9,026 bases of DNA from Thermotogae bacterium (GTDB lineage Bacteria; Thermotogota; Thermotogae; Thermotogales; DSM-5069): the NCBI GenBank assembly GCA_003641785.1, contig QNAO01000023.1:1-9026 (forward strand), read 5' to 3'. Positions 1-5,629 of the stretch are shown piece by piece. The position numbers and the translations under genes are program-made. Positions within the stretch are counted from its first letter, which is position 1. Each line of letters starts with the position of its first letter. The notes under the pieces were generated by a model. The model was not told where the DNA came from and ran no database searches. It saw nothing but the letters and a program-made list of their open reading frames with translations.

Positions 1-221
1 GCTAAAGATAGTGAGTTAAAACTTTTGGAAAGAGCTGAAACATTTCTTATAGAAAGGAGAGAAAGGCGGCTCCTTTCCTTCCTTACGGAAGGGGTCTCCA
101 CCGCCAGAGTTTAGATGAAGATGCACAGCATTTTTACAAAAAACTCAGGTATGTCGATGCTGGTTCGTTGCTACTCCCAAAAGAACCCTCGGAGATAATT
201 TTCACGAAGACAATAGAGTAA
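1..221 (+). pseudogene. GNAT acetyltransferase, 3' end, frameshifted
   Basis: Two reading frames together give the C-terminal half of a GNAT N-acetyltransferase. Frame 1 (1-114) enters from outside the window and encodes a helix with LLERAETFLIERRE, then a strand with LLSFLTEG, and stops at TAG 112-114. Frame 3 resumes at about 114 with DEDAQHFYKKLRYVDAG and ends at TAA 219-221. In intact GNATs the first piece is the acetyl-CoA-binding helix and following strand, and FYxKLxYVxAG is the conserved motif B region that directly follows. The join is expected just after the TE of FLTE. The disagreement equals an insertion of 2 mod 3 bases (for example 17, 20 or 23 nt near 91-113) or a 1-nt loss. 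No methionine start or ribosome site would allow frame 3 to be a separate gene. The substrate cannot be told from this part. A sequencing error is the alternative to a true lesion. Confidence 0.72.
65..105. repeat. GC-rich imperfect inverted repeat in the GNAT lesion
   Basis: GGCGG (65-69) pairs with CCGCC (101-105), and CCTTCC (77-82) pairs with GGAAGG (87-92) around a TTAC loop. The sides between them (70-76 and 93-100) are mostly unpaired. It is much richer in G+C than its surroundings and sits where the GNAT reading frame breaks. It may be a short inserted element or simply coding sequence with chance symmetry; a second copy would decide. Confidence 0.4.
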
Positions 222-292
222 TTACGTATACTGCTTCGTGTGATCAATACCCACAGTTAAGACATCAAATAATATTTTACGTCTTTACAGCT

Positions 293-319
293 TCTGGATT
301 TGTTTTGTCCAAATCCAGA
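293..319. other. Perfect 10-bp hairpin, possible terminator
   Basis: TCTGGATTTG (293-302) and CAAATCCAGA (310-319) are exact reverse complements around a 7-nt loop. It lies 72 bp after the end of the GNAT remnant and just past the 3' end of the unrecognised minus-strand ORF, where a terminator could serve either. There is no run of T directly after it on either strand, so an intrinsic terminator is not assured. It could also be a protein-binding inverted repeat. Confidence 0.4.
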
Positions 320-330
320 TATGATTTTCA

Positions 331-666
331 TTACTTCTTGCTTGCACACGTTGTTCTATTCCTATGGGCCACTCTTTTTATCATATCGAACAGGTGTACA
401 CTTGTTCTTCTTGGATAGCTCTTATCAAGAAACCAGCTTCTCACTAAAGCAAAACCAACATGAATCCTGAAGAAACCTTTCAAGATCCGAAACGTTCTTC
501 TCTTCATGTTTTTAATATACACTATCTTCAAATTCTTGAATATATCTTCTGGATGTTCAATGGGTTTTGAGCGAGAGTTGTAGAAATACAACCTGATAAT
601 ATAGACTTGAGAATCAGAAGGATTGTAAGCAGTCGTAGGATGGATGGAAAGAAATAGGAAACACAT
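331..666 (-). CDS. Unrecognised small basic ORF (doubtful)
   Basis: An open frame of 111 codons that is not the shadow of another gene. I do not recognise the product. The first half has no clear pattern. The second half (from about residue 37) is strongly basic, has codon use like the true genes here, and includes the stretch MKRRTFRILKGFFRIHVGF. No Shine-Dalgarno sequence precedes the ATG at 666 or the internal ATG before KRRTF, although nearly every solid gene in this window has a GGAGG site. It could be the decayed end of a larger gene, given the pseudogene next door, or chance. The leftward start would leave only 36 bp to the start of the divergent gene at 703. Confidence 0.22.
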   Translation of the reverse strand: MCFLFLSIHPTTAYNPSDSQVYIIRLYFYNSRSKPIEHPEDIFKNLKIVYIKNMKRRTFRILKGFFRIHVGFALVRSWFLDKSYPRRTSVHLFDMIKRVAHRNRTTCASKK

Positions 667-702
667 TTTATAGCGAAAACAAGGGAGGTAAAGAGATAGT
701 CC

Positions 703-1803
703 ATGAACTTAGAAAAAATACCAAAATTAAGGATAGGCGAGCTTGAGGCTGAAATACCAATTATTCAAGGAGGAATGGGGGTTGGAATTTCCTTGTCGCG
801 GTTAGCATCAGCCGTTGCAAAAACAGGAGCTATTGGTGTTATTGCAGCAGCAGGCATTGGCATGCTTGAACCTGACTTCAGTACGAATTACAGAGAAGCA
901 AACAGAAGAGCGTTGAGGAAAGAAATCAGAAAGGCAAGAGAGATGACAAATGGTATCATCGGAGTCAACATTATGATGGCCCTCTCGGATTTTGATGAGC
1001 TCCTAAGAGTTGCGGTGGAAGAAGGAGTTGATTTGGTTTTGATCGGCGCAGGACTTCCACTGAGAAATCCCAAAACGCTGTTGCTGAATGAATTGAAAGA
1101 GGCTCGTACAAAAATCGTTCCTATTGTATCCTCTGCGAGAGCAACCAATATTATATTCAAATACTGGACTAAGAATTACAAGTATATCCCAGATGCTGTG
1201 GTTGTTGAGGGGCCTTTGGCAGGGGGACATCTTGGCTTCAAAAAAGGACAAATAAATGACCCTAACTGTAGGTTAGAGAAGATACTTCCGGAGGTTATTT
1301 CAGTAATAAAGACCTTTGAGAAACAATTCAATAAAAGTATTCCGGTCATCGCTGCAGGAGGTATATATACTGGAGCTGACATTTACAGATTTATCCGATT
1401 GGGAGCGCAAGGAGCACAGATGGCAACCAGATTTGTAGCCACTCATGAATGCGATGCTTCTGATAAATTTAAAGAAGCCTACTTAAAGTGCAAAAAGGAA
1501 GATCTCATCATAATTGACAGTCCCGTTGGATTGCCTGGTAGAGCGATACAAAACGAATTTCTGCGTGAGGTGTCAGCAGGCATTAGGAAACCGTTTAGGT
1601 GTCTCTGGCAATGTCTAAAAACGTGCGATTTTGAAAATTCGCCGTACTGTATTGCGCTCGCACTGACCAATGCGAAAAGGGGGAATCTGAACGAAGGGTT
1701 CGCTTTCGCAGGAGCCAATGCCTATAAAGTGGACAAGATAGTTTCTGTTAAAGAATTGGTCGAGACGTTGGTGATAGAGTATGAAAACGCAGTGCTAACA
1801 TGA
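703..1803 (+). CDS. NMO/FabK-like FMN-dependent oxidoreductase
   Basis: A 366-residue TIM-barrel flavoprotein of the nitronate monooxygenase / 2-nitropropane dioxygenase family, which also contains FabK enoyl-ACP reductases. Visible hallmarks: the N-terminal PIIQGGMGVGIS (19-30) FMN-binding strand and loop; GVNIMMAL (87-94); VEGPLAGGHLGF (168-179), whose His176 matches the catalytic His of nitronate monooxygenases; the phosphate-binding AAGGIYTGADI (217-227); and GAQGAQMATRF (234-244). The family uses FMN and either oxidises nitronates or reduces enoyl thioesters with NAD(P)H; the sequence alone does not choose. An extra C-terminal section carries four cysteines (300, 304, 308, 316), seen in a subset of anaerobe homologues. 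Cytoplasmic, no signal peptide. The start is supported by GGGAGGT at 683-689, though its 13-nt spacing is long. First gene of an operon with the GNAT fusion gene 34 bp downstream. Confidence 0.88.
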   Translation: MNLEKIPKLRIGELEAEIPIIQGGMGVGISLSRLASAVAKTGAIGVIAAAGIGMLEPDFSTNYREANRRALRKEIRKAREMTNGIIGVNIMMALSDFDELLRVAVEEGVDLVLIGAGLPLRNPKTLLLNELKEARTKIVPIVSSARATNIIFKYWTKNYKYIPDAVVVEGPLAGGHLGFKKGQINDPNCRLEKILPEVISVIKTFEKQFNKSIPVIAAGGIYTGADIYRFIRLGAQGAQMATRFVATHECDASDKFKEAYLKCKKEDLIIIDSPVGLPGRAIQNEFLREVSAGIRKPFRCLWQCLKTCDFENSPYCIALALTNAKRGNLNEGFAFAGANAYKVDKIVSVKELVETLVIEYENAVLT

Positions 1804-1837
1804 TCGCTTAATTGAACAGGAGGGGGGAGGGGTTTAG

Positions 1838-2635
1838 ATGGATTTAGTGAAAGTAGTTGAGATGAGTGATACAGACAAATGCTTCGTAGGAACGTGTACA
1901 CATGTTAATGACACTCCAGAGGTTGTTTCAAGAAGCGAAATAGACTCTGCAGCTGAAAGGAGAATCTGCTGGCTTCAAAGTTTGTATTCTAAAGGTGTTA
2001 GAACAAAGGTTGCTTACCTCAACGATGAGCCAGTGGGATTCATGCATCTTATACCCATAGAAATATGCCCCTGGGGTCCTATTGGAAAAGATTTATTGGT
2101 AATTCCCTGCTTGGTAGTATTAAGTAAGGTAGGAAAAAGAGGGATAGGTAGAAGACTCATTGCTTGTGCGGAAGAGGAAACACTTCGTCAAGGTTTAAAA
2201 GGTTTGGTTACAATAGGCTACTATCACAGTCACTGGTTCATGCCAGCAGCTTTCTTTGAAAAATGTGGGTTCAAGGTAGTAAAACGCAAAGATGAAGAGG
2301 CCATTTTATGGAAAGTCTATGACTCATCCGCAAAAGAGCCGATTATGTTAACTCCGAAGTATCGCTTTGAACCCCATCCAAATAAAGTAAAGGTAGATCT
2401 CTTTTGGAATACATTTTGCCCCACAAGTTATATAGAGGCACAAAGGGTTAGAGAGGTAGCAGAAGAATTTGGTGACAGGGTTTCACTAAACGAATATTGT
2501 GCCGATGAAAGAGAGATTCTTCTTCGCTACCAGATTGACAGGGGAATTTTCATAAACGGTAAGAAAATATGGTACGGCTATGAAGCTCCCAGGAAGGGTA
2601 TAAGGGAAGCTATCTTAAAGGCGTTAGAAAGATGA
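1838..2635 (+). CDS. GNAT acetyltransferase with C-terminal YoaP/thioredoxin-like domain
   Basis: A 265-residue two-domain protein. The N-terminal part (about 1-160) is a GNAT fold: VAYLNDEPVGFMHL (58-71) is the central beta-turn, GKRGIGRRLI (99-108) is the acetyl-CoA pyrophosphate-binding loop (R/QxxGxG/A), and FFEKCGF (139-145) is motif B. The C-terminal part (about 184-265) reads as a thioredoxin-like fold with VDLFWNTFCPTS (186-197), a beta strand ending IDRGIFINGKKI (233-244) and a final helix, matching the YoaP-type C-terminal domain. The second active-site cysteine is absent (CPTS instead of CPxC), so a dithiol exchange centre is unlikely at that site; Cys221 is the nearest other candidate. 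The acetyl acceptor is unknown. The start is set by a very strong purine tract (AGGAGG 1818-1823, GGAGG 1826-1830) 7 nt before the ATG. Co-transcribed with the upstream flavoprotein gene, so the two may act on related small molecules; this is inference. Confidence 0.82.
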   Translation: MDLVKVVEMSDTDKCFVGTCTHVNDTPEVVSRSEIDSAAERRICWLQSLYSKGVRTKVAYLNDEPVGFMHLIPIEICPWGPIGKDLLVIPCLVVLSKVGKRGIGRRLIACAEEETLRQGLKGLVTIGYYHSHWFMPAAFFEKCGFKVVKRKDEEAILWKVYDSSAKEPIMLTPKYRFEPHPNKVKVDLFWNTFCPTSYIEAQRVREVAEEFGDRVSLNEYCADEREILLRYQIDRGIFINGKKIWYGYEAPRKGIREAILKALER

Positions 2636-2726
2636 AAGACATCATGTTATGGAAAGTAAGATTATACTCCCACAAAAGAAAGCTTGGTATAAGACTGCTG
2701 GGCAAAGAACGCTTGTTTTGTATTAA

Positions 2727-2743
2727 GGCGGGCAAAGCCCGCC
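2727..2743. terminator. GC-rich hairpin between convergent genes, likely bidirectional terminator
   Basis: GGCGGGC (2727-2733) and GCCCGCC (2737-2743) form a perfect 7-bp stem with an AAA loop in otherwise AT-rich DNA. It is 91 bp past the stop of the GNAT fusion gene and 3 bp past the stop of the opposing lipoprotein gene. The T tails are weak on both sides (TTAATACAAAAC on the minus strand; GATTTT some 9 nt away on the plus strand), so efficiency is uncertain. Confidence 0.6.
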
Positions 2744-2746
2744 AAC

Positions 2747-3580
2747 TCACTGATTTTGAGTAACAATATCTCCAACGTTGACTTCTTTGTAGTCAACTGT
2801 TACAGCTTTCGTTGCATCTGGTGTAGCAGTTAGCACATCACTTGAGTCGCTCCAGTTTTGGTATGTTTCTTTCAAAAACACCCTTATTTCATAGTCGCCC
2901 GGCTCGATCTTGCAGAATTTGAACTCTCCTGCTTGCCACTTGTTCGAATCCCGATGTGTAAATGTCGCCGCAACAACAGTTGATTCGTTTGTGTCGAATA
3001 GCGCGACAAGAGCGCTGGGCACACCATCTGTGTCATTAACAACTCTGCCGATCACATCGTACAGATGGCCGTGCCTTAAGTGAATGACTGGAGTCATGTG
3101 AAATTCGCTGGGATTATCTCCACTACCAACAACCTTAATGGAATTCGAAAGATCGAAATCAAGAATAAGTGTTGTATCAGCGCTTATAACAAGAGGTTCA
3201 GTAAAGGGATACTCCAACGAGCTCGAATTGATTGTGAGCTCATATTCTTCATTGTTCACCGTTATAGTGGCTTGACTTATCTCAAATCTAAGCTGGGTAA
3301 AACTTCCTGATGTCTCGATTGTGCCAAAGCTCATCTCACTTCCTATCAGATCGAGCAGGTTCACAGTGGTAGCTTCGTTCGTTACAACGACCGAAGCGTC
3401 TTCTGTATCACTCATGAGTCGAATCGTATCGATTGTCACGTCAAGTTTTTGAACAGAGCTAATTGGTAAAACTGCGTCTGTGAGATAAACTGTTAGCTTA
3501 CCTGTGGATGTAGGCAGATTCATGCATCCACTCAGAACAAGTATAAAAACTATTGTTAAAAACAGAGCGAGTCTTTTCAT
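2747..3580 (-). CDS. DUF4382-domain lipoprotein
   Basis: A 277-residue secreted lipoprotein. The N-terminus MKRLALFLTIVFILVLSGC is a lipoprotein signal peptide with lipobox LSGC and lipidated Cys19. Residues about 27-167 match DUF4382: it opens GKLTVYLTDA, has the VTIDTIRL strand, and ends with FHMTPVIHL. Residues about 174-265 form a second beta-sandwich unit that starts YDVIGRVVND and has GEFKFCKIEPGDYEIRV, as in carboxypeptidase-regulatory/Cna-B-like domains. The function of DUF4382 is not established; surface or envelope adhesion or ligand binding is a guess. I start at the ATG at 3580 because GGGAGGTG (3593-3586) lies just upstream and the signal peptide begins there; the frame stays open 10 codons further but without a ribosome site. 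Monocistronic, divergent from the 4135 microprotein gene. Confidence 0.85.
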   Translation of the reverse strand: MKRLALFLTIVFILVLSGCMNLPTSTGKLTVYLTDAVLPISSVQKLDVTIDTIRLMSDTEDASVVVTNEATTVNLLDLIGSEMSFGTIETSGSFTQLRFEISQATITVNNEEYELTINSSSLEYPFTEPLVISADTTLILDFDLSNSIKVVGSGDNPSEFHMTPVIHLRHGHLYDVIGRVVNDTDGVPSALVALFDTNESTVVAATFTHRDSNKWQAGEFKFCKIEPGDYEIRVFLKETYQNWSDSSDVLTATPDATKAVTVDYKEVNVGDIVTQNQ

Positions 3581-3862
3581 ATTCTCACCTCCCGTTATTT
3601 TCAAACACATGATTTGAATCTTACTGTTGTTGAATCAAACTGAAGTTTGCTGTGTGTTGCGCATTTCCTCATATCGTGGTACTGTAATCTATATAATAAT
3701 ATTATATTTATTTTATACAGATAATATACAGTTGTGGCTTGTTATATAGATATTAGATACACCTTTTGATACGAATCAAATTTCTATTATTGAGAAAATT
3801 GTTTTTAAATTGCCTATACATTTATTATATATCAACAAACACTGAGTTGCAATTCAGTTATC
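3581..3862. promoter_or_regulatory. AT-rich divergent promoter region with palindromes
   Basis: No gene seen. The stretch 3690-3835 is extremely AT-rich. Promoter-like pairs: on the minus strand, for the lipoprotein gene, TTGATT (3779-3774) with TAATAT (3755-3750), 18-nt spacing, plus a perfect TATAAT (3706-3701) with a poor -35; on the plus strand, TTGTTT (3799-3804) with TATTAT (3823-3828), 18-nt spacing. Two palindromes lie among them: TTTGAT-ACGA-ATCAAA (3765-3780), overlapping the minus-strand -35 box, and an 18-bp near-perfect palindrome at 3841-3858. They could be operators for an unknown regulator. All assignments are by eye. Confidence 0.45.
3841..3858. promoter_or_regulatory. 18-bp near-perfect palindrome, possible operator
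   Basis: ACTGAGTTGCAATTCAGT is its own reverse complement except for one symmetric pair (the G at 3846 opposite the T at 3853). It has no loop, so it fits a dimeric repressor site better than an RNA hairpin. It lies about 13 bp downstream of the plus-strand -10-like TATTAT, where binding would block transcription toward the 4135 gene. The regulator is unknown and no second copy is visible in the window. Confidence 0.35.
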
Positions 3863-4134
3863 ATGAAATGGTACATTTTCATTGAAACTACTCTGTTTAT
3901 TCAACATGTGGATATTGCAAGTACAATCCGCAACAAATGTATTGTGGAAAAGCCACATCGCAGTGTACGGCCAGGACATGTTGGGGTACACGGCCATTAA
4001 CAGTTCCGGATATTTTGCACAAACGGGAAGCTGGAGCTTTTTACTTATGTTTGGAGTAGTCCTATTCTTTTCGATTCGCAACACATTAATAATTATCGAA
4101 GGCAATGCTACAACACGCGAGGAGGTACAGAAAA
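3863..4134 (+). other. Long leader or decayed gene before the 4135 microprotein, with hairpins
   Basis: About 270 bp precede the next start. A frame is open from TTG 3882 to TGA 4146-4148 (88 codons, one hydrophobic stretch around SFLLMFGVVLFF), and the opposite strand is open as well. Neither has a ribosome site or a recognisable sequence, and the plus frame runs through the strong GGAGGT of the next gene. Hairpins seen: TGTGG/CCACA (3943-3957) and GTGTAC/GTACAC (3963-3991, with an inner CCA/TGG). A 7-bp direct repeat ACGGCCA occurs at 3967-3973 and 3990-3996 and offers alternative pairing. It may be a structured 5' leader, a lost gene, or an unrecognised membrane protein. Confidence 0.3.
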
Positions 4135-4284
4135 ATGCCAAAAGATGATAGAAGTCTGTGGCCAATTCCAGCTTTTCTGCTGATAGGTGTCGGTATTGGA
4201 CTTTTGACAGGTCAAATTGCCGCGTTTGTTATCATAGGATTAGGAACAGGCCTTTTTGTTAGCTATCTTGGATCGAGAAAGTAG
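4135..4284 (+). CDS. 49-residue two-helix membrane microprotein
   Basis: Starts MPKDDRSLWPIPAFLLIGVG and ends SYLGSRK. After a short charged and proline-containing N-terminus come two hydrophobic segments, about residues 12-27 and 28-45, rich in small-residue spacing (GVGIG, GLGTG) typical of helix–helix packing in membranes, then a basic tail. GGAGGT at 4121-4126 sits 8 nt before the ATG, as strong a ribosome site as any in the window. Codon use is ordinary. It resembles widespread small hypothetical membrane proteins of unknown role; no function is assigned. The stop is 13 bp from the stop of the convergent methyltransferase gene, with no terminator hairpin visible between them. It is short enough to be missed by size-cut gene calling. 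Confidence 0.75.
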   Translation: MPKDDRSLWPIPAFLLIGVGIGLLTGQIAAFVIIGLGTGLFVSYLGSRK

Positions 4285-4297
4285 TCTGTACAATCTT

Positions 4298-5308
4298 CTA
4301 TTTCACTGCTGTAATCATCGGGTCGGTTTCTATTGGAGCACTTAGCTGTACGGCAACTCTTACGACAGGTTTTATCACCCTATCAACGGATTCTATGTCA
4401 TCTGGAATTTGTAACTGCTTATAGTGTTCAAACAATTTGGCAGCGGCGTCCGCTCCACTGTGAGTCGGAAGAACTTCTTTGAACCCGATCTCTTTTAACC
4501 AGGAAATGTATGTTCTCCCAGATGGGTGTTTCAGCCTGCATATCTGCACGCCAATAATCCTGGGTCTTATAGATTCTAAAAACCGTACTGTGATATTTGT
4601 AAAATGAGTACCACCATCTCTTTTGAGCAATTCAACGATTTCTCGCTTTGATAACGAAACTGTTATTCCATACTGAGTAACACACTCTTGTTTAAGGTCA
4701 CGTACATACAGAACCAATTTGCAGCTGTTGTCGGTCAATTCCGCAATCCACACATCTTTTTCTTTGCTGTTCCTGTATTGTTCTAAAGCTTCATACTTGA
4801 ATCTCAATCTTCCACCCGGCTTTAATACGCGAAACAGTTCTTTCAATGTAGCTTTTGGGTCTGGTGTCTGTTCAATTGAGCTCGCCGCCATGATTCCATC
4901 AAATGAGTTGTCTTCAAATGGCAACTTCTCACCAACTTTGTAGCTGACGAATTTCACATTCCTGATTCCAAGTCGTTTTGCATTCTGATTACAAACCTTA
5001 ACTCGACGTGGTGATGAGTCTATTCCCACCACTTCAGCAGCATGTGGAGCGACGATCAACGAAGGCCATCCATCTCCTGGCCCAAAGTCCAGTAATAGCT
5101 TCCCTCCACCATTTGTAGAATACAAATAATCAAAAAGTGATCCCCGATCTGCCCAATGAGATTTTTTAGTAGAATCAAAGGGTTGGTATATTACAGGTAA
5201 CGAATAGCAGGATTGTGATTCCATTTCGTTGTAAATAAACTCCTCTGAAGTGGAGAATTCTGGGCTCAAGTTTTTTTCAATCCAGTTGATTGCCTTCAAT
5301 TCGCCCAT
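4298..5308 (-). CDS. Class I SAM-dependent methyltransferase with C-terminal extension
   Basis: 336 residues. The Rossmann-fold methyltransferase core spans about 66-172: motif I LLLDFGPGDGWPSL (71-84) binds S-adenosylmethionine, VVGIDSSP (93-100) carries the acidic residue for the ribose (Asp97), FDGIMAASSIEQTPDP (136-151) is the motif IV region, and ELFRVLKPGGRLRF (157-170) is the usual post-core strand and turn. The first 65 residues and the last 165 are not recognised. The tail has a GRTYISWLKEIGFKEV segment (264-279) that resembles the closing strand of such enzymes, which suggests an inserted domain at about 175-260. The substrate is unknown. The start ATG is supported by AAGGAGGT 4 nt upstream. 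Divergent from the small membrane-protein genes, with starts only 29 bp apart; convergent with the 49-residue microprotein. Confidence 0.82.
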   Translation of the reverse strand: MGELKAINWIEKNLSPEFSTSEEFIYNEMESQSCYSLPVIYQPFDSTKKSHWADRGSLFDYLYSTNGGGKLLLDFGPGDGWPSLIVAPHAAEVVGIDSSPRRVKVCNQNAKRLGIRNVKFVSYKVGEKLPFEDNSFDGIMAASSIEQTPDPKATLKELFRVLKPGGRLRFKYEALEQYRNSKEKDVWIAELTDNSCKLVLYVRDLKQECVTQYGITVSLSKREIVELLKRDGGTHFTNITVRFLESIRPRIIGVQICRLKHPSGRTYISWLKEIGFKEVLPTHSGADAAAKLFEHYKQLQIPDDIESVDRVIKPVVRVAVQLSAPIETDPMITAVK

Positions 5309-5337
5309 CCTTACCTCCTTTGAGCGTATAATCTACA

Positions 5338-5613
5338 TTGAAACGGTATGTTATTATACAACACCAACTGAAGTTCATTTGGAGGAAGAGAAAAAAGCAA
5401 GCATTTCTTTCAATAATTGGTGTGATTTTCTTGATATACCTGCTTTTCAAGTTCTTTCCTATTGTCGCGGGTTTTGCGGGTTTGATGTTAGCGGCTTTGG
5501 TTATCATTTTGATCATTTTAGGGCTTGCTCTCATTGCACTTCCTATAGTTGGTCTTGTCCTTATAATCGCAGGAGGTGCCTGGCTCTTCAAAAAAATAGG
5601 AAAATCCGCTTGA
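5338..5613 (+). CDS. Small glycine-rich membrane protein
   Basis: 91 residues from the TTG at 5338. A basic N-terminus (with WRKRKKQ) is followed by continuous hydrophobic sequence: AFLSIIGVIFLIYLLFKFF (about 22-40), then a long segment with AGLMLAALVIILIILGLAL and PIVGLVLIIAGGAWLF that could cross the membrane twice, ending KKIGKSA. Function unknown. The start is uncertain: no ribosome site precedes the TTG, and a GGAGG at 5381-5385 has no usable start codon at the right distance in this frame; GTG 5422 would remove part of the first helix. A TATAAT at 5327-5332 ends 5 nt before the TTG, so a leaderless transcript is conceivable. Followed 16 bp later by the next membrane-protein gene, so probably one transcript. 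Confidence 0.62.
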   Translation: MKRYVIIQHQLKFIWRKRKKQAFLSIIGVIFLIYLLFKFFPIVAGFAGLMLAALVIILIILGLALIALPIVGLVLIIAGGAWLFKKIGKSA

Positions 5614-5629
5614 AAGGAAGGTGCAGAGG

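Larger units (their letters stand above)
222..702. other. Intergenic stretch without a convincing gene
   Basis: About 480 bp between the GNAT remnant and the NMO-like gene. It holds a perfect hairpin at 293-319, a bulged hairpin at 408-431 (TTCTT-GAT against ATC-AAGAA), a 6-bp hairpin with a GAAA tetraloop at 577-592, and one unrecognised minus-strand ORF. The promoter of the 703 gene should lie here. TATA-like boxes exist (GATAAT 595-600, TTTATA near 667-672), but none has a well spaced -35 partner, so I do not assign one. Confidence 0.5.

Noticed and set aside
577..592. GTTGTA-GAAA-TACAAC as a CRISPR repeat unit or riboswitch piece
   Set aside because: Only one copy is present, with no spacers or conserved riboswitch core nearby; it is a plain 6-bp hairpin.
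888..1718. Four overlapping minus-strand open frames of 68-90 codons
   Set aside because: They are antisense to the well supported flavoprotein gene, have no ribosome sites and no recognisable motifs.
2942..2951. GTTCGAATCC, the look of a tRNA T-loop
   Set aside because: It lies inside the lipoprotein gene and no acceptor stem, anticodon arm or D arm can be built around it.
3080..3310. 76-codon plus-strand frame
   Set aside because: Antisense to the lipoprotein coding region, with no ribosome site or recognisable sequence.
3854..4165. 103-codon minus-strand frame
   Set aside because: No ribosome site, no recognisable sequence, and it overlaps both the hairpin-rich leader and the start of the microprotein gene.
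4719..4943. 74-codon plus-strand frame
   Set aside because: Antisense to the conserved SAM-binding core of the methyltransferase.
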